Part shown: piece after piece, positions 8,752 through 18,483 of the stretch
Position numbering within the stretch: position 1 is the stretch's first letter
Layout of the letters: each line of letters opens with the position of its first letter
Origin: a bacterium
GTDB taxonomy: Bacteria; JAMCPX01
DNA length: 39,109 nt
Reading direction: 5' to 3'
Assembly: GCA_021792615.1 (NCBI GenBank)
Contig: JAJYUJ010000023.1
Coordinates: 1 to 39,109, forward strand
Program-made: the position numbers and the translations under genes
Notes under the pieces: generated by a model
What the model saw: the letters and a program-made list of their open reading frames with translations, nothing else
Database searches by the model: none
Told to the model about the DNA's origin: nothing

Positions 8752-10919
8752 TGGCGAACAACAACAAAAAAGAAAATGTCATCTTAAAGGACATCGTTGC
8801 CCTCTTGACCCTGTCTGTTTCCATATTCCTCCTGATAAGCCTGTTGTCTTATGATCCACACGACGCAACATGGTTAAACGACGTGCACAGCGCCCTTTAC
8901 CATAATATGGGTGGTAAAATAGGGGCCAACATCGCAGAACTCCTTTTCGTGATATTCGGCATATCGGGATATGTCATCGGTGTACTCGGTATCATGATAT
9001 TTTTTGCCATGCTTTTTAAGGACACCTGGAAACACCGGTGGACACGCATTTCAGGGCTGGTTTTGTTTATCCTGTCGCTGTCTTTTACCATAGCGGCACT
9101 GCATGCGTCCTCCCAGGGCTCAACCATGAGAACTACCGGAGGCTGGATAGGTTATTTCCTCACCACAAAGCTGCAGCCATACCTCGGAAATACCGGGACA
9201 GCGGTCATTGCCGTAACCGTACTCCTTATTTCCATGGTGCTTTTGTTCAGGAGGCCCATAACGCAATTTATCTTGTTCACGGCAGGATTGACGATCGCTG
9301 TTATCGTGGGCACAGGGAAACTCATCCAACGAATAAAGACCCAGATCATAGTATGGAGAGAAAAGAGAAAAAGGGTAAAGGAAAAATTAGGCATAAAGGA
9401 CAGAACCCTCGACATCATCATCCAGCCTCCAAAGAAGAAAGAAGTGCATCCGGAACGCGTGAAAAAACCGGAAGAACCCGTACAGGAAGAACTGTTTAAA
9501 GCAATACCCGGGGACTTCAAGAAACCTTCGGTACAGATGCTCGATGAATACGAGGCGCGGGATATCGAGTATGATACCGCTTCACTACAGTTCAATGCAC
9601 GAACCCTTGAGAAAAAGCTGTCGGACTTCAACGTAAACGGAAAGATAACGAACATCAGGCCCGGACCGGTCATTACCATGTATGAATTCGAACCGGCTGC
9701 CGGAGTCAAAGTAAGCCAGATCATGAACCTTTCGGATGATCTCGCACTGGCAATGAAGGTCCCCAGCGTACGCATTCAGCCGCATATCGTGGATAAAGCT
9801 GCAGTCGGCATAGAAGTACCCAACGCATCGAGAAGGATCGTGTACCTGCGGGAGGTCCTGCAATCGAAGAAATTCAGGGAAAGTACGTCCCTGCTTACCA
9901 TATGTCTGGGCGTCGATACAACAGGCGAGCCGGTTGTGACTGACCTTGCAAAGATGCCGCACCTCCTGATAGGGGGTTCCACAAATTCCGGCAAGAGCGT
10001 AACCATGAATGCCATCATTATGAGTTTACTGTTTAAGGCAACACCCGATGAACTGAAGTTTATCCTCGTGGATCCGAAAATGCTCGAGTTTTCACCGTAC
10101 AATGACATACCGCACCTGCTTCATGAGGTAATAACAGAACCCAAAAAGGCTACCTACATCCTCAGATGGGCAACAGAGGAAATGGACAGGAGGTACAGGA
10201 CAATCAACACGGCAGGCGCGAGGAACATATCGGTTTATAACCAGATGATACGGTCAAAGAAGATTCAGGATGAGGACTCCCGTGAAATGCCCAAAATAGT
10301 GATCATCATCGACGAGCTTTCTGACCTCATGTTTACAGCACCGAAAGAGGTAGAAGAATATATCATCAGGCTTTCCCAGAAAGCCCGTGCAGCCGGTATT
10401 CACATTATATTCGCAACCCAGCGGCCGTCCGTTGATGTCATCACCGGAACGATCAAATCAAACTTTTCCTCGAGGATAGCACTGAAAGTACCGCAAAAAA
10501 CAGACTCAAGGATAATCCTCGATCAATCCGGGGCTGAAGAACTGCTCGGTGCCGGGGATATGCTGTTTATAGCCCCGGGCGATTCACAGCCTATACGGGT
10601 ACACGGCGCCTACGTGTCGGACACCGAGGTAATGCGGGTTACCGAACACCTCAAGAAGATGCGCAAACCATCGTATGAAATCGAGATCCTCGAAGAACCG
10701 GATCTCAACAACATGGGCACGGACGACGAATTGACCGATGAACTCTATGAGAAGGCCATAGAAATAATCAAGGAGAACGGCTCTGCATCCATATCCCTGA
10801 TCCAAAGAAGACTCAGGGTCGGGTATAACAGGGCCGCACGCATGGTCGAGAAAATGGAGAAGGACGGTATCATTTTAAGGGGAGACAACACCAATAAAAA
10901 CACCATCGTATCGAAATAA
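8751..10919 (+). CDS. ftsK: DNA translocase FtsK/SpoIIIE
   Basis: The 722-residue protein has about four N-terminal transmembrane helices (residues 15-170). A basic and charged linker follows (180-260), then the alpha/beta motor and a C-terminal gamma winged helix. Walker A is GGSTNSGKS near 408-416 and Walker B is KIVIIIDELSDL near 514-525. The gamma domain spans about 658-718 (SASISLIQRRLRVGYNRAARM) and would recognise the polar KOPS-type signals that orient chromosome pumping. It acts at the division septum in dimer resolution. The linker is short compared with E. coli FtsK, closer to SpoIIIE. Start and stop are tightly packed between rpoN and lolA. Confidence 0.95.
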   Translation: MANNNKKENVILKDIVALLTLSVSIFLLISLLSYDPHDATWLNDVHSALYHNMGGKIGANIAELLFVIFGISGYVIGVLGIMIFFAMLFKDTWKHRWTRISGLVLFILSLSFTIAALHASSQGSTMRTTGGWIGYFLTTKLQPYLGNTGTAVIAVTVLLISMVLLFRRPITQFILFTAGLTIAVIVGTGKLIQRIKTQIIVWREKRKRVKEKLGIKDRTLDIIIQPPKKKEVHPERVKKPEEPVQEELFKAIPGDFKKPSVQMLDEYEARDIEYDTASLQFNARTLEKKLSDFNVNGKITNIRPGPVITMYEFEPAAGVKVSQIMNLSDDLALAMKVPSVRIQPHIVDKAAVGIEVPNASRRIVYLREVLQSKKFRESTSLLTICLGVDTTGEPVVTDLAKMPHLLIGGSTNSGKSVTMNAIIMSLLFKATPDELKFILVDPKMLEFSPYNDIPHLLHEVITEPKKATYILRWATEEMDRRYRTINTAGARNISVYNQMIRSKKIQDEDSREMPKIVIIIDELSDLMFTAPKEVEEYIIRLSQKARAAGIHIIFATQRPSVDVITGTIKSNFSSRIALKVPQKTDSRIILDQSGAEELLGAGDMLFIAPGDSQPIRVHGAYVSDTEVMRVTEHLKKMRKPSYEIEILEEPDLNNMGTDDELTDELYEKAIEIIKENGSASISLIQRRLRVGYNRAARMVEKMEKDGIILRGDNTNKNTIVSK

Positions 10920-10944
10920 CACCCATTACTCAAAGGAGGAGTAT

Positions 10945-11628
10945 ATGAAACATATCAAAACTTTTACCAAGACTTTTACCTTAACGGTCATTGCCCTGCT
11001 GCTGTGTTCCAATGCAATGGCAGCCATAAGTGCAAATACCGTTGCAAAAAAAGTTCAGTCACTCTATGACAGGACTTCCTCGATGGAGGCAAACTTCGTG
11101 CAGACGGCAAGCATGAAAACGCTTTCGATATCTGAACGGGACCACGGCATCGTTTATATGAAAAAGGACGGCAAGATCCGGTGGGAGTATAAAAGCCCCA
11201 AAGAGCAGCTCATTGTCAGCAATGGCAAAAAAATATGGTTTTATATGCCATCAGACCACCAGGTGATTATCGGAAATTTCGAAAAATCGTTCAAGTACAA
11301 GCCAACGCAGACTTTTCTTACGGGTATGGGCAGGATCCTCGAGGACTTTCATGTCAAGTTCAGCAGCAATAAAGCGCTTTTAACCACGAAAAACGAGTAC
11401 GCTCTCGAACTTACCCCGAAAAAATATTACGAGGGCGCTCCTGCAAAGATATTGCTCGCCGTGGATAAAAAGGATTACTTGATTCTCAAGAGCGTCGTTG
11501 TCGATAAATTCGACAATGTCACGGAGATCGATTTCAAGAACATAAAACTGAACACCACGATGCCGGACACTCTCTTTACCTTTACACCGCCAAAGGATGC
11601 GGAGATTATCCATAGCCCGGGCCAATGA
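10945..11628 (+). CDS. lolA: Outer-membrane lipoprotein carrier protein LolA
   Basis: The 227-residue protein has a clean signal peptide (cut after SNAMA, about residue 26) and a LolA fold. Characteristic pieces are the motif SSMEANFVQ, then GIVYMKKDGKIRWEYKSPKEQLIVSNGKKIWFYMP, and VEITDIDF-like strands near the end (FDNVTEIDFKNIKLN). LolA takes lipoproteins from LolCDE and carries them across the periplasm. A strong AAAGGAGGAG precedes the ATG. ftsK-lolA adjacency is common in proteobacteria. No lolB is visible, in line with many lineages outside beta- and gammaproteobacteria. Confidence 0.9.
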   Translation: MKHIKTFTKTFTLTVIALLLCSNAMAAISANTVAKKVQSLYDRTSSMEANFVQTASMKTLSISERDHGIVYMKKDGKIRWEYKSPKEQLIVSNGKKIWFYMPSDHQVIIGNFEKSFKYKPTQTFLTGMGRILEDFHVKFSSNKALLTTKNEYALELTPKKYYEGAPAKILLAVDKKDYLILKSVVVDKFDNVTEIDFKNIKLNTTMPDTLFTFTPPKDAEIIHSPGQ

Positions 11629-11646
11629 TGCAGCCGGCTTTGCCCT

Positions 11647-12429
11647 ATGAAAACCATATCACTGGATAAACACAACAAGCATACCGCTCTCATAACCATA
11701 CATAACCCGCAGAAGCAGAATGCATTCGATGCTGCTCTTCTCACGGAGCTTGCCGGCAAATTAAAAGCCGTGGAAGACAGCAGAACGTACAGAATCGTAT
11801 ACATAACCGGGGAAGGCGGCAAGGCATTCTCGACCGGCGTTTTTCTCAAAGATCTTATCGAATTCGGGAGTACGTCCGCTGCAAAGAGATTTGCTGCTCT
11901 TCTCGAGTCCACTATGGACAGACTGTTTAATTTTCCCAAACCGGTCATCGCCCTCATCAACGGGTATGCCCTGGGCGGCGGATTCGGTTTGGCAATGTCA
12001 TCGGACATACGGATTATGACTGTAAATTCAAAAATAGGGTTCCCTGCGGTTAAAATAGGTGCAATATTGCCTTCGGGCTGTACGTACAGGCTCATAAGTC
12101 TTGTGGGTGCTGGACACACAAAGGATCTCCTGCTGACCGGCAGGCACGTCACTGCGGACGAAGCATTAAGGATCGGCATGGTTAACTATGTTGTCAGGGA
12201 CAAAAAAGCACTGTTCCAAAAAGCCGATGAACTTTCGGAACTTATCCTGCAAGGGGGCCCGCAGGCACTCTCCATGACCAAAATAACCGTAAACAAGCAT
12301 ACGAATGAACTCATCTCCAGATACGGTTTATATTCGTCCGACAACTTTGCCTATCTTTCTTCTACAAAAGACTGGCAGGATCGGATCTATAGGTTCCTGC
12401 ACAGGAAGAAAACGGGTAAAAGGCACTAA
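11647..12429 (+). CDS. Crotonase-fold protein lacking hydratase glutamates
   Basis: The 260-residue protein aligns over its whole length with enoyl-CoA hydratase/isomerase proteins. The second oxyanion-hole region INGYALGGGFGLAMSSDIRI and the VGAGHTKDLLLTGRHVTADEALRIGMVN block are clear. The first oxyanion-hole motif is unusual: FSTGVFLKDL instead of FAAGADIKE. The two glutamates used by mitochondrial enoyl-CoA hydratase (E144 in GGGCELAM, E164 in GQPE) fall on G in GGGFGLAM and A in GFPAVKIG. It is therefore unlikely to hydrate crotonyl-CoA by the standard mechanism. It could be an isomerase, a hydrolase or a binding protein. No Shine-Dalgarno sequence is evident before the ATG, 18 bases after lolA, so translation may be coupled. 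Confidence 0.8.
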   Translation: MKTISLDKHNKHTALITIHNPQKQNAFDAALLTELAGKLKAVEDSRTYRIVYITGEGGKAFSTGVFLKDLIEFGSTSAAKRFAALLESTMDRLFNFPKPVIALINGYALGGGFGLAMSSDIRIMTVNSKIGFPAVKIGAILPSGCTYRLISLVGAGHTKDLLLTGRHVTADEALRIGMVNYVVRDKKALFQKADELSELILQGGPQALSMTKITVNKHTNELISRYGLYSSDNFAYLSSTKDWQDRIYRFLHRKKTGKRH

Positions 12430-12455
12430 GACATCAGGCTAGTGCTGAAAACATC

Positions 12456-13793
12456 ATGACCAACAAAAAGAGTATTTCAATTATACCGCTTGGCTGTCCG
12501 AAGAACGATGTCGATAGCGAGCTGATAGCAGGAGCTTTCAAAAAAGCCGGGTACGCTGTCGAATGGGACAACATAAAAGGAGAAACAGTCGTCATAAACA
12601 CCTGCGGGTTCGTTAAGGATGCGATTGACGAGTCTCTGGATGCGATCCTGCAATCGATCAAGGCGAAACAGGAAGGGCTTATCAAAAAGGTTGTCGTGAC
12701 GGGCTGTCTCGCACAGCGCTTCGGGGAAAAGCTGTCCTCTCAATTGAAAGAGGTAGATCTTTTCGTCGGCGTTTCCGGTTTCGAAAACATTCCAAGCCTG
12801 CTCAACCATCCGCAAAAAAAAGAATTCATCCAAAAAACGCCGTTCACTTCGTATCCGGAGAAACTGGAAAGGGTTGCATATCGCAACACCTATTCTGCCT
12901 ATATGAAGATCTCCGACGGATGCAACAACAGGTGTTCTTACTGCGTAATCCCCCTTATCAAAGGAAAGATGATAAGCAGGCAGCGCAAAGACATCATAGA
13001 TGAAGCAAAGGCACTTGCAGACAGAGGAGCTGTCGAATTGAATCTCATAGCCCAGGATACCATGAATTTCGGCATTGACCGGGGACAAAAGGAACTGATA
13101 TCCCTCCTTGCCGAACTTGAAAAAATCAACGGGTTCAACTGGATCCGGCTCAACTACCTCTACCCTTCCCATATCTCCGAAGACTTCCTCTCCTTCGTTT
13201 CGAACAGCGAAAAAATCGTCAAATACTTCGATATGCCTATCCAGCACATATCGGGCCGCATATTGAAGCTCATGAACAGGTCGACAACGCCGGATGATAT
13301 AAAAAAGATCGTAAAACGCGTGGCAAAACACATCCGCGAACCTTTTTTCAGAACAACGGTTATCGTCGGCTTCCCCGGAGAAACCGGCGATGACTTCAAC
13401 GAATTGCTGGCTTTCTTCGATGAATATGCGTTCCACCGTATCGGCGTATTTCCCTATTCCAATGAGCAGCCGGCTCCTGCATCGAGGCTGAAGGGCACAG
13501 TACCCGGGGAAGTCATCCTTGAGAGGCTGAATAGAATGAACGAGATCGCACACAAGATAATGAACGAAGCGTCCGCCGGCTTTATCGGTAAAATCTATGA
13601 TGCTCTTATCGAAGGGACCGACCCTTCGGACCCTTCGGTGACACTTGCACGGCCATGGTTCTTTGCACCCGAGATAGACGGATACGTCATGATCTACGGT
13701 TCCGGCAGACCTGCGAAAGGGAAATTCAGAAAGGTCCGGATCACGGATGCTGTTGGTGTCGACCTCACCGGTGAGTTTGCAGAAAGGGTATAA
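12456..13793 (+). CDS. rimO: Ribosomal protein S12 methylthiotransferase RimO
   Basis: The 445-residue radical SAM enzyme would add a methylthio group to the conserved aspartate of ribosomal protein S12. The N-terminal UPF0004 domain carries the three auxiliary-cluster cysteines (C14 in PLGCPKND, one in NTCGFV, one in TGCLAQR). The SAM cluster motif is CNNRCSYC near 155-162, followed by IPLIKGKMISR. A TRAM domain closes the protein (about 375-440; DALIEGTDP, ARPWFFAPEIDG). PLGCPKNDVDSE and the DGCNNRCSYCVIP pattern separate RimO from MiaB. The Shine-Dalgarno sequence is weak. It is the last gene of the plus-strand operon and meets the TPR gene head-on across a hairpin. Confidence 0.93.
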   Translation: MTNKKSISIIPLGCPKNDVDSELIAGAFKKAGYAVEWDNIKGETVVINTCGFVKDAIDESLDAILQSIKAKQEGLIKKVVVTGCLAQRFGEKLSSQLKEVDLFVGVSGFENIPSLLNHPQKKEFIQKTPFTSYPEKLERVAYRNTYSAYMKISDGCNNRCSYCVIPLIKGKMISRQRKDIIDEAKALADRGAVELNLIAQDTMNFGIDRGQKELISLLAELEKINGFNWIRLNYLYPSHISEDFLSFVSNSEKIVKYFDMPIQHISGRILKLMNRSTTPDDIKKIVKRVAKHIREPFFRTTVIVGFPGETGDDFNELLAFFDEYAFHRIGVFPYSNEQPAPASRLKGTVPGEVILERLNRMNEIAHKIMNEASAGFIGKIYDALIEGTDPSDPSVTLARPWFFAPEIDGYVMIYGSGRPAKGKFRKVRITDAVGVDLTGEFAERV

Positions 13794-13809
13794 ACCCAAA
13801 ACGATAGTG

Positions 13810-13826
13810 CTGCCGGTAACCGGCAG
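13810..13826. terminator. Bidirectional hairpin between convergent rimO and TPR gene
   Basis: CTGCCGG-TAA-CCGGCAG is a perfect 7-base stem with a 3-base loop in the 33-base convergent gap. Plus-strand sequence after it is T-rich (CACTTCTTCTTGTTCTTC). The minus strand gives ...CGTTTTGGGTT. It probably ends transcription from both sides. Confidence 0.5.
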
Positions 13827-14645
13827 TCACTTCTTCTTGTTCTTCAGCCGATGTGTGATACTGTCTATTTTTACACCGATGATCGATGTTTCGGACGGAT
13901 ACTGCGATTTCAAGCCATTCAACAAAGACAGGGCTTCCTCGGACCTTCCGGTTTCCTCATAGCAGTCCGCTATTGCAAGCTGTGCCGAAAACTCGTATGA
14001 ACTCTGTGGATAAAGCAGGCTTATCTTCTGAAAATCCTTGACGGCATCGCTATAATGCCCTGCAAGATAATTCAAATAGGCAAATTCATACAGATATGAC
14101 GCGGGCGGCTTCGGGTAAAGCTTTAATAATTTATCATAGATGCTGATTGCTTTCGGTATATTGCCCTCACCTTCGTATTCAGACGCAAGTCTCGGCAGCA
14201 ATTGTTTCAGGTACTCTTCCGAACTGGTGCTGCCCAGAAGTTTCTCATATACTTCTATAGCTTTCTGAGGCAAATGCTGCTTCTCCTGGTATATCTGGGC
14301 TATGTACATATAAGCATCGAACGTGTGTTTATAGTGCGGATAGGTGTACACAAGGTCGTAAAAATACTCGAGTGCTGTCGTATAGTCGTTCAAGTAGAGA
14401 TATTCCAGCAAACCGAGCTGGTAGAGTGCATCTTTTCTTACAGAACTGTTCGGATATCTTTTTATGATCAACTTATAGATATTCTCTGCAGTTTCCACAT
14501 TGCCGTTGGCAGCAGCGTCGATCGCCTTTGAATAGAGGTGTTCCGGTCTGTCCCTGAAACATGATATACCGTAGTAAATACCACCGGCAATCAGCACGGT
14601 AATGACCATGAGCTTGATAGCAGGTATGCGGCTGGATGATTTCAT
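13827..14645 (-). CDS. Membrane-anchored TPR protein
   Basis: From the ATG at 14645 the protein is 272 residues. A single transmembrane segment (KLMVITVLIAGGIYYGISC, about 12-30) is followed by about six tetratricopeptide repeats. Examples are KDALYQLGLLEYLYLNDYTTALEYFYDLVYTYP written in pieces, and SAQLAIADCYEETGRSEEALSLL. The repeats resemble BamD/YbgF-type TPR proteins, but there is no lipobox cysteine. Most of it should lie in the periplasm, where it may scaffold an envelope complex. I chose 14645 because GGAGGAATAAGAG lies before it and the hydrophobic anchor then sits at the start; longer readings run back into gyrA. Only 7 bases separate it from the gyrA stop, so it is co-transcribed. 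Confidence 0.75.
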   Translation of the reverse strand: MKSSSRIPAIKLMVITVLIAGGIYYGISCFRDRPEHLYSKAIDAAANGNVETAENIYKLIIKRYPNSSVRKDALYQLGLLEYLYLNDYTTALEYFYDLVYTYPHYKHTFDAYMYIAQIYQEKQHLPQKAIEVYEKLLGSTSSEEYLKQLLPRLASEYEGEGNIPKAISIYDKLLKLYPKPPASYLYEFAYLNYLAGHYSDAVKDFQKISLLYPQSSYEFSAQLAIADCYEETGRSEEALSLLNGLKSQYPSETSIIGVKIDSITHRLKNKKK

Positions 14646-14652
14646 TATACTC

Positions 14653-17133
14653 TTATTCCTCCGCTGGGGCTCCGGGTCCTTCATCTCCGGAAACGTCATC
14701 ATTGTTTTCTTCGGTCTCTGCAATGCGTACGGCTTTTGAAACGTTTTCTCCGGGTTCGAGCTGTATAAGTCTGATGCCCTGTGTATTTCTTCCAATGATG
14801 GATATATCCTTCACGCCGAGCCGTATCATTCTCCCCGTGTTCGTTATGATAAAGATATCGTTGTTGTCCTGTACTTTTATAACGGAAATAGCATCGCCTG
14901 TTTTGGGCGTGATTTTTACATTGATGATCCCCTTACCCGCCCTCCTCTGTAACCTGTAAGCGGCTATTTTCGTCCTTTTACCGTATCCGTTTTCGGTCAC
15001 CGTCAACACGGTAGCATCCTGCTCGAGCATATCCATGGCTATTATCTCGTCATCTTTATCAAGGGTAATACCTATGACACCGTATGCAGCCCTTCCGACG
15101 GTCCTGATCTGTGTTTCCGGAAAGCGTATTGCCATACCCCGCTTTGTCGAGAGAATTATCTCCTGTTTTCCATCGGTAAGCCTTACATCGACCAGCCGGT
15201 CATCCTCTTCGAGATTTATAGCTATAATGCCCCCGCTTCTTGGATTTGCGTACATGGAGAGCGCCGTCTTTTTCAGGTACCCTTTCCGTGTAGACATGAG
15301 AAGGTAGAAAGGCTCTGAAAGGTCTTTTACCGGCACGTACGTGGTCAGTTTCTCGCCTTCCTGCAGGTTGATCAGCCCAACAATAGGTTTACCGCTTGAA
15401 GCCCTGCCGGCCTGGGGTATCTCGTAAACCTTCAGCCAGTATACCTTGCCTTTGTCGGTAAAGAAGAGAATAGAGCTGTGTGCGGACGCCACAAACAAAT
15501 TCTCGATGAAATCCTCTTCTTTTATACCGGATGCCGTTTTACCTTTGCCGCCCCTCTTCTGTACCCTGTACAGGCTGACCGGGTTGCGCTTTATATATCC
15601 TTTGCTGCTGATGGTAACTATCATGTCTTCGTCCGCTATAAGGTCTTCGACGTTTATGTCTTTTGACTGACCGATGATCTCGGTCCTTCTTTCATCGCCG
15701 TATCTCTCCCGTATCTCTTCAAGCTCCGACACGATGATACCCGTGAGTTCTTTCTCGTCCGATAGTATCCGTTTCAACCTCTTGATGTCTTTTTCCGTGT
15801 CCCTGTATTCCGAGATTAATTTTTCTGTTTCAAGGGCGGTCAACCGCTGAAGCCTCATTTCAAGGATCGCCTTTGCCTGTACTATCGAGAACTCGAACCT
15901 CTTGATAAGGTGGGCCTCTGCCTCAGGGGTGCTCTTCGATTTTTTTATCGTTGCTATGACTTCATCTATGTTCTCTATTGCTTTTTTGAGACCCTCGAGT
16001 ATATGGAGGCGTTCTTCGGCCTTCCGCAATTCAAAAATGGACCTTCTGGTAACGACCTCTTTCCTGTATTCTATGAACTTGACGAGAATGTCCTTGAGCG
16101 ACATTATGACAGGCCTGCCGTGATCCAGGGCAAGCAGGATAATGCCGAAGGATTCTTCAAGCTGCGTATGCTTATACAATTTATTGAGGATTATTTCGGG
16201 ATATTCGTCTTTCTTCAGTTCTATGACCACCCTCATGCCTTCCCGGTCCGATTCGTCCCTGATATCGCTGATTCCCTCTATTTCTTTTTCGTTGACAAGC
16301 TCGGCTATCTTCTCTACAAGTTTTGCCTTGTTTACCATATACGGGAGTTCCGTTATGATGATGTTTTCCCGGTCTCCCCTCGCTTTCTCGGTAATGACCC
16401 GTGCCCGCATCTTGATCACACCCTTCCCCGTTGCATAAGCCTCTCTAATCTGCTCGGCACCCGTGATGTACGCACCGGTAGGGAAATCAGGACCCGGTAT
16501 ATACTTCATGAGATCGTTTATTCCCAGAGACGGGTTCTTTATGAGTGATATAATAGCATGAATGACCTCGGTCAGATTGTGCGGTGGTATATTCGTTGCC
16601 ATTCCAACGGCGATCCCTGAGGACCCGTTAATCAGAAGATTGGGAAATTTTGCAGGCAGTATCGAGGGCTCGGAAAGCGTATTGTCATAGTTCGGTACAA
16701 AATCCACGGTTTCTTTGTCGATGTCGGCCAGCATCTCCCCTGCAAGTCTCTGCATCCTGACCTCCGTATACCTCATTGCTGCAGGAGGATCCCCGTCTAT
16801 AGAACCGAAATTCCCCTGACCGTTGACCAGTGTATAGCGCATGGTGAAATCCTGTGCCATTCTTACGATGGTATCGTAAACCGCCACATCACCGTGAGGG
16901 TGGTACTTACCGATTACATCTCCCACGACCCTTGCGGACTTTTTATACGGCTTGTCATGGGTGTTCCCCAGATCGAGCATCGCAAAGAGTATCCTCCTGT
17001 GTACCGGTTTCAATCCATCTCTGACATCGGGCAGTGCCCTCCCGATAATGACGCTCATCGCAAAGTCAAGATACGAGCGTTTCATTTCATCTTCGATATC
17101 CGCAATTACAATCTTATCCTGTTGTTCAGTCAT
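14653..17133 (-). CDS. gyrA: DNA gyrase subunit A
   Basis: The 826-residue subunit cuts and reseals DNA in the gyrase heterotetramer. The catalytic tyrosine is Y122 in [10 protein letters not shown]. The GyrA box appears as QRRAGKG in the C-terminal wrapping domain, which separates it from ParC. In the quinolone-determining region the sequence is [11 protein letters not shown], so residue 83 is Val (GTG codon) where E. coli has Ser; Asp87 is kept. The C-terminal acidic tail ([12 protein letters not shown]) is usual. I chose the ATG at 17133 (MTEQQDK), with GGAGG 12 bases upstream. A TTG at 17145 would overlap that site. It lies in an operon with DUF3467 and polyprenyl synthase genes; gyrB is not nearby. 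Confidence 0.96.
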   Translation of the reverse strand: MTEQQDKIVIADIEDEMKRSYLDFAMSVIIGRALPDVRDGLKPVHRRILFAMLDLGNTHDKPYKKSARVVGDVIGKYHPHGDVAVYDTIVRMAQDFTMRYTLVNGQGNFGSIDGDPPAAMRYTEVRMQRLAGEMLADIDKETVDFVPNYDNTLSEPSILPAKFPNLLINGSSGIAVGMATNIPPHNLTEVIHAIISLIKNPSLGINDLMKYIPGPDFPTGAYITGAEQIREAYATGKGVIKMRARVITEKARGDRENIIITELPYMVNKAKLVEKIAELVNEKEIEGISDIRDESDREGMRVVIELKKDEYPEIILNKLYKHTQLEESFGIILLALDHGRPVIMSLKDILVKFIEYRKEVVTRRSIFELRKAEERLHILEGLKKAIENIDEVIATIKKSKSTPEAEAHLIKRFEFSIVQAKAILEMRLQRLTALETEKLISEYRDTEKDIKRLKRILSDEKELTGIIVSELEEIRERYGDERRTEIIGQSKDINVEDLIADEDMIVTISSKGYIKRNPVSLYRVQKRGGKGKTASGIKEEDFIENLFVASAHSSILFFTDKGKVYWLKVYEIPQAGRASSGKPIVGLINLQEGEKLTTYVPVKDLSEPFYLLMSTRKGYLKKTALSMYANPRSGGIIAINLEEDDRLVDVRLTDGKQEIILSTKRGMAIRFPETQIRTVGRAAYGVIGITLDKDDEIIAMDMLEQDATVLTVTENGYGKRTKIAAYRLQRRAGKGIINVKITPKTGDAISVIKVQDNNDIFIITNTGRMIRLGVKDISIIGRNTQGIRLIQLEPGENVSKAVRIAETEENNDDVSGDEGPGAPAEE

Positions 17134-17178
17134 AGTATTTTTCAACCTCCAAAATGTGCAAAAATAGTAGATTCGTGA

Positions 17179-18147
17179 TCAGGATTTTCTTTTAGCCACT
17201 GTCCGGGTAAATTTTCTCAGCTCATCGAGCTCCAAAGATTGCGGGAGCCCGTCAAGGAGCCGTAAAGCCCTGTTCGCAAAATTCTCGGCCTTTTTCTTTG
17301 TATATTCAAATCCATGATTTTTTTCTATAATGTTATACACCCGCTTAAACAGATCCTTATCCTCGCTATAGTTTGCAAGTGCGGCCTTCAGCAAAGCCTT
17401 TTCTTTTTTATCGGCATTGGACAGGGCCACGATCATCGGCAACGTCACCTTTCCTTCTTTCAGGTCAACCCCTTTATCTTTACCGGAAAGCTTTCCGGAA
17501 GATACATAGTCTATGGTATCATCGATAAGCTGAAAGGCAAGACCTATCAGAAGCCCGTACTGCCTCATCCAGGACTGCTGCTTTTCCGAAGCTTTTCCCA
17601 TAATGGGACCGCTTTCACAGGCAGCCGAAATGAGGTATGCCGTTTTTTTCTTTATGATGGTGTAATAATCCTGTTGTGAAATCCCGGTGTCCCTGCTTAA
17701 CCTCAATTGGACGAGCTCACCCTCTGCCATGAGGCCGAGTACCCGTATAAACAGCCCGAGCAATTCCCGGTTCCCCATGTTCGCTATCAAGGAGGAGGAA
17801 GTTGCAAGCAAATAATCTCCGACAAGGATACTGCTCTTGTTGCCCCATATATCGTTTGCAGAAGGTGTGCCGCGCCTGTGTTTGGCATTGTCGACAACAT
17901 CATCGTGCAAAAGAGTCGCGGAATGATATATCTCAATGGCAGCAGCAATCTTTGTAAACTTCTCTGCCGGGACATTGAATATCCTGGAACTCAATATGAC
18001 AAGATACGGTCGTACCCTCTTGCCGCCGCTCGTAATGAGGTGCTGGCTTATCTCGGCTATTGCCGGTATCGTATGGGAGGTAAGTTTCTTTATATAACCG
18101 TCTACGGTGTCGAGATTATGAGCTATTGAATCTTTTATATTCATCAT
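17179..18147 (-). CDS. ispB: Polyprenyl diphosphate synthase (octaprenyl-type)
   Basis: The 322-residue trans-prenyltransferase chains isopentenyl diphosphate onto an allylic primer to make the side chain of a respiratory quinone. Motifs are GGKRVRP (41-47), the first aspartate-rich motif DDVVD (82-86, in LLHDDVVDNAKHRRG) and the second DDTID (209-213, in FQLIDDTIDY). EIYHSATLLHDD matches long-chain synthases such as IspB more than short FPP or GGPP enzymes, since no bulky aromatic residue sits just before the first motif. The product length cannot be fixed from sequence. Two adjacent ATG codons are possible (18147, 18144). The gene is 4 bases after DUF3467. Confidence 0.87.
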   Translation of the reverse strand: MMNIKDSIAHNLDTVDGYIKKLTSHTIPAIAEISQHLITSGGKRVRPYLVILSSRIFNVPAEKFTKIAAAIEIYHSATLLHDDVVDNAKHRRGTPSANDIWGNKSSILVGDYLLATSSSLIANMGNRELLGLFIRVLGLMAEGELVQLRLSRDTGISQQDYYTIIKKKTAYLISAACESGPIMGKASEKQQSWMRQYGLLIGLAFQLIDDTIDYVSSGKLSGKDKGVDLKEGKVTLPMIVALSNADKKEKALLKAALANYSEDKDLFKRVYNIIEKNHGFEYTKKKAENFANRALRLLDGLPQSLELDELRKFTRTVAKRKS

Positions 18148-18151
18148 GTAT

Positions 18152-18460
18152 TTATTGTAAAAATCCTATTTTTTGTACCGGCTGATCCTGTGCCAGCTTG
18201 ATTTCACCGAATCTTTCCTCATATTTCTTCATGTTCTCCGACAGTGCACTCAATAAACGTTTCATGTGGATAGGGCTTGTCAGCACCCTGCTTCTCACTT
18301 TCCCCTGAGGCGATTGAGGCTGAACATAAACAAAATCGAGTATGAATTCCGTTTCTGTATGGTTTATAAGTGCAAGATTTATGTATACACCCTGGGCGGT
18401 AGCTTCATCAAGCTGAATTTGTATCCCTGCTTCCTTTTTGGGTTCCTGGTTCTGCTGCAT
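18152..18460 (-). CDS. DUF3467 family protein
   Basis: This is a 102-residue cytoplasmic protein of the DUF3467 family, known mostly from Gram-negative and Thermotoga-like bacteria and without an established function. The recognisable core is AQGVYINLALINHTETEFILDF, read in two pieces, then YVQPQSPQGKVRSRVLTSP and the helix HMKRLLSALSENMKKYEERFG. AGGAGG stands ahead of the ATG and a promoter lies just upstream. It heads the operon with polyprenyl synthase, gyrA and the TPR gene, but this does not reveal its job. Confidence 0.8.
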   Translation of the reverse strand: MQQNQEPKKEAGIQIQLDEATAQGVYINLALINHTETEFILDFVYVQPQSPQGKVRSRVLTSPIHMKRLLSALSENMKKYEERFGEIKLAQDQPVQKIGFLQ

Positions 18461-18483
18461 ATATATAACCTCCTCTTGTTTTC

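Noticed and set aside
9152-9775. A 207-codon open frame antisense to ftsK
   Set aside because: Composition follows the ftsK codons on the other strand, and no domain is recognisable.
12477-13799. A 440-codon open frame antisense to rimO
   Set aside because: It is a shadow of the rimO reading frame. It has no family motifs or ribosome binding site and spans the convergent hairpin.
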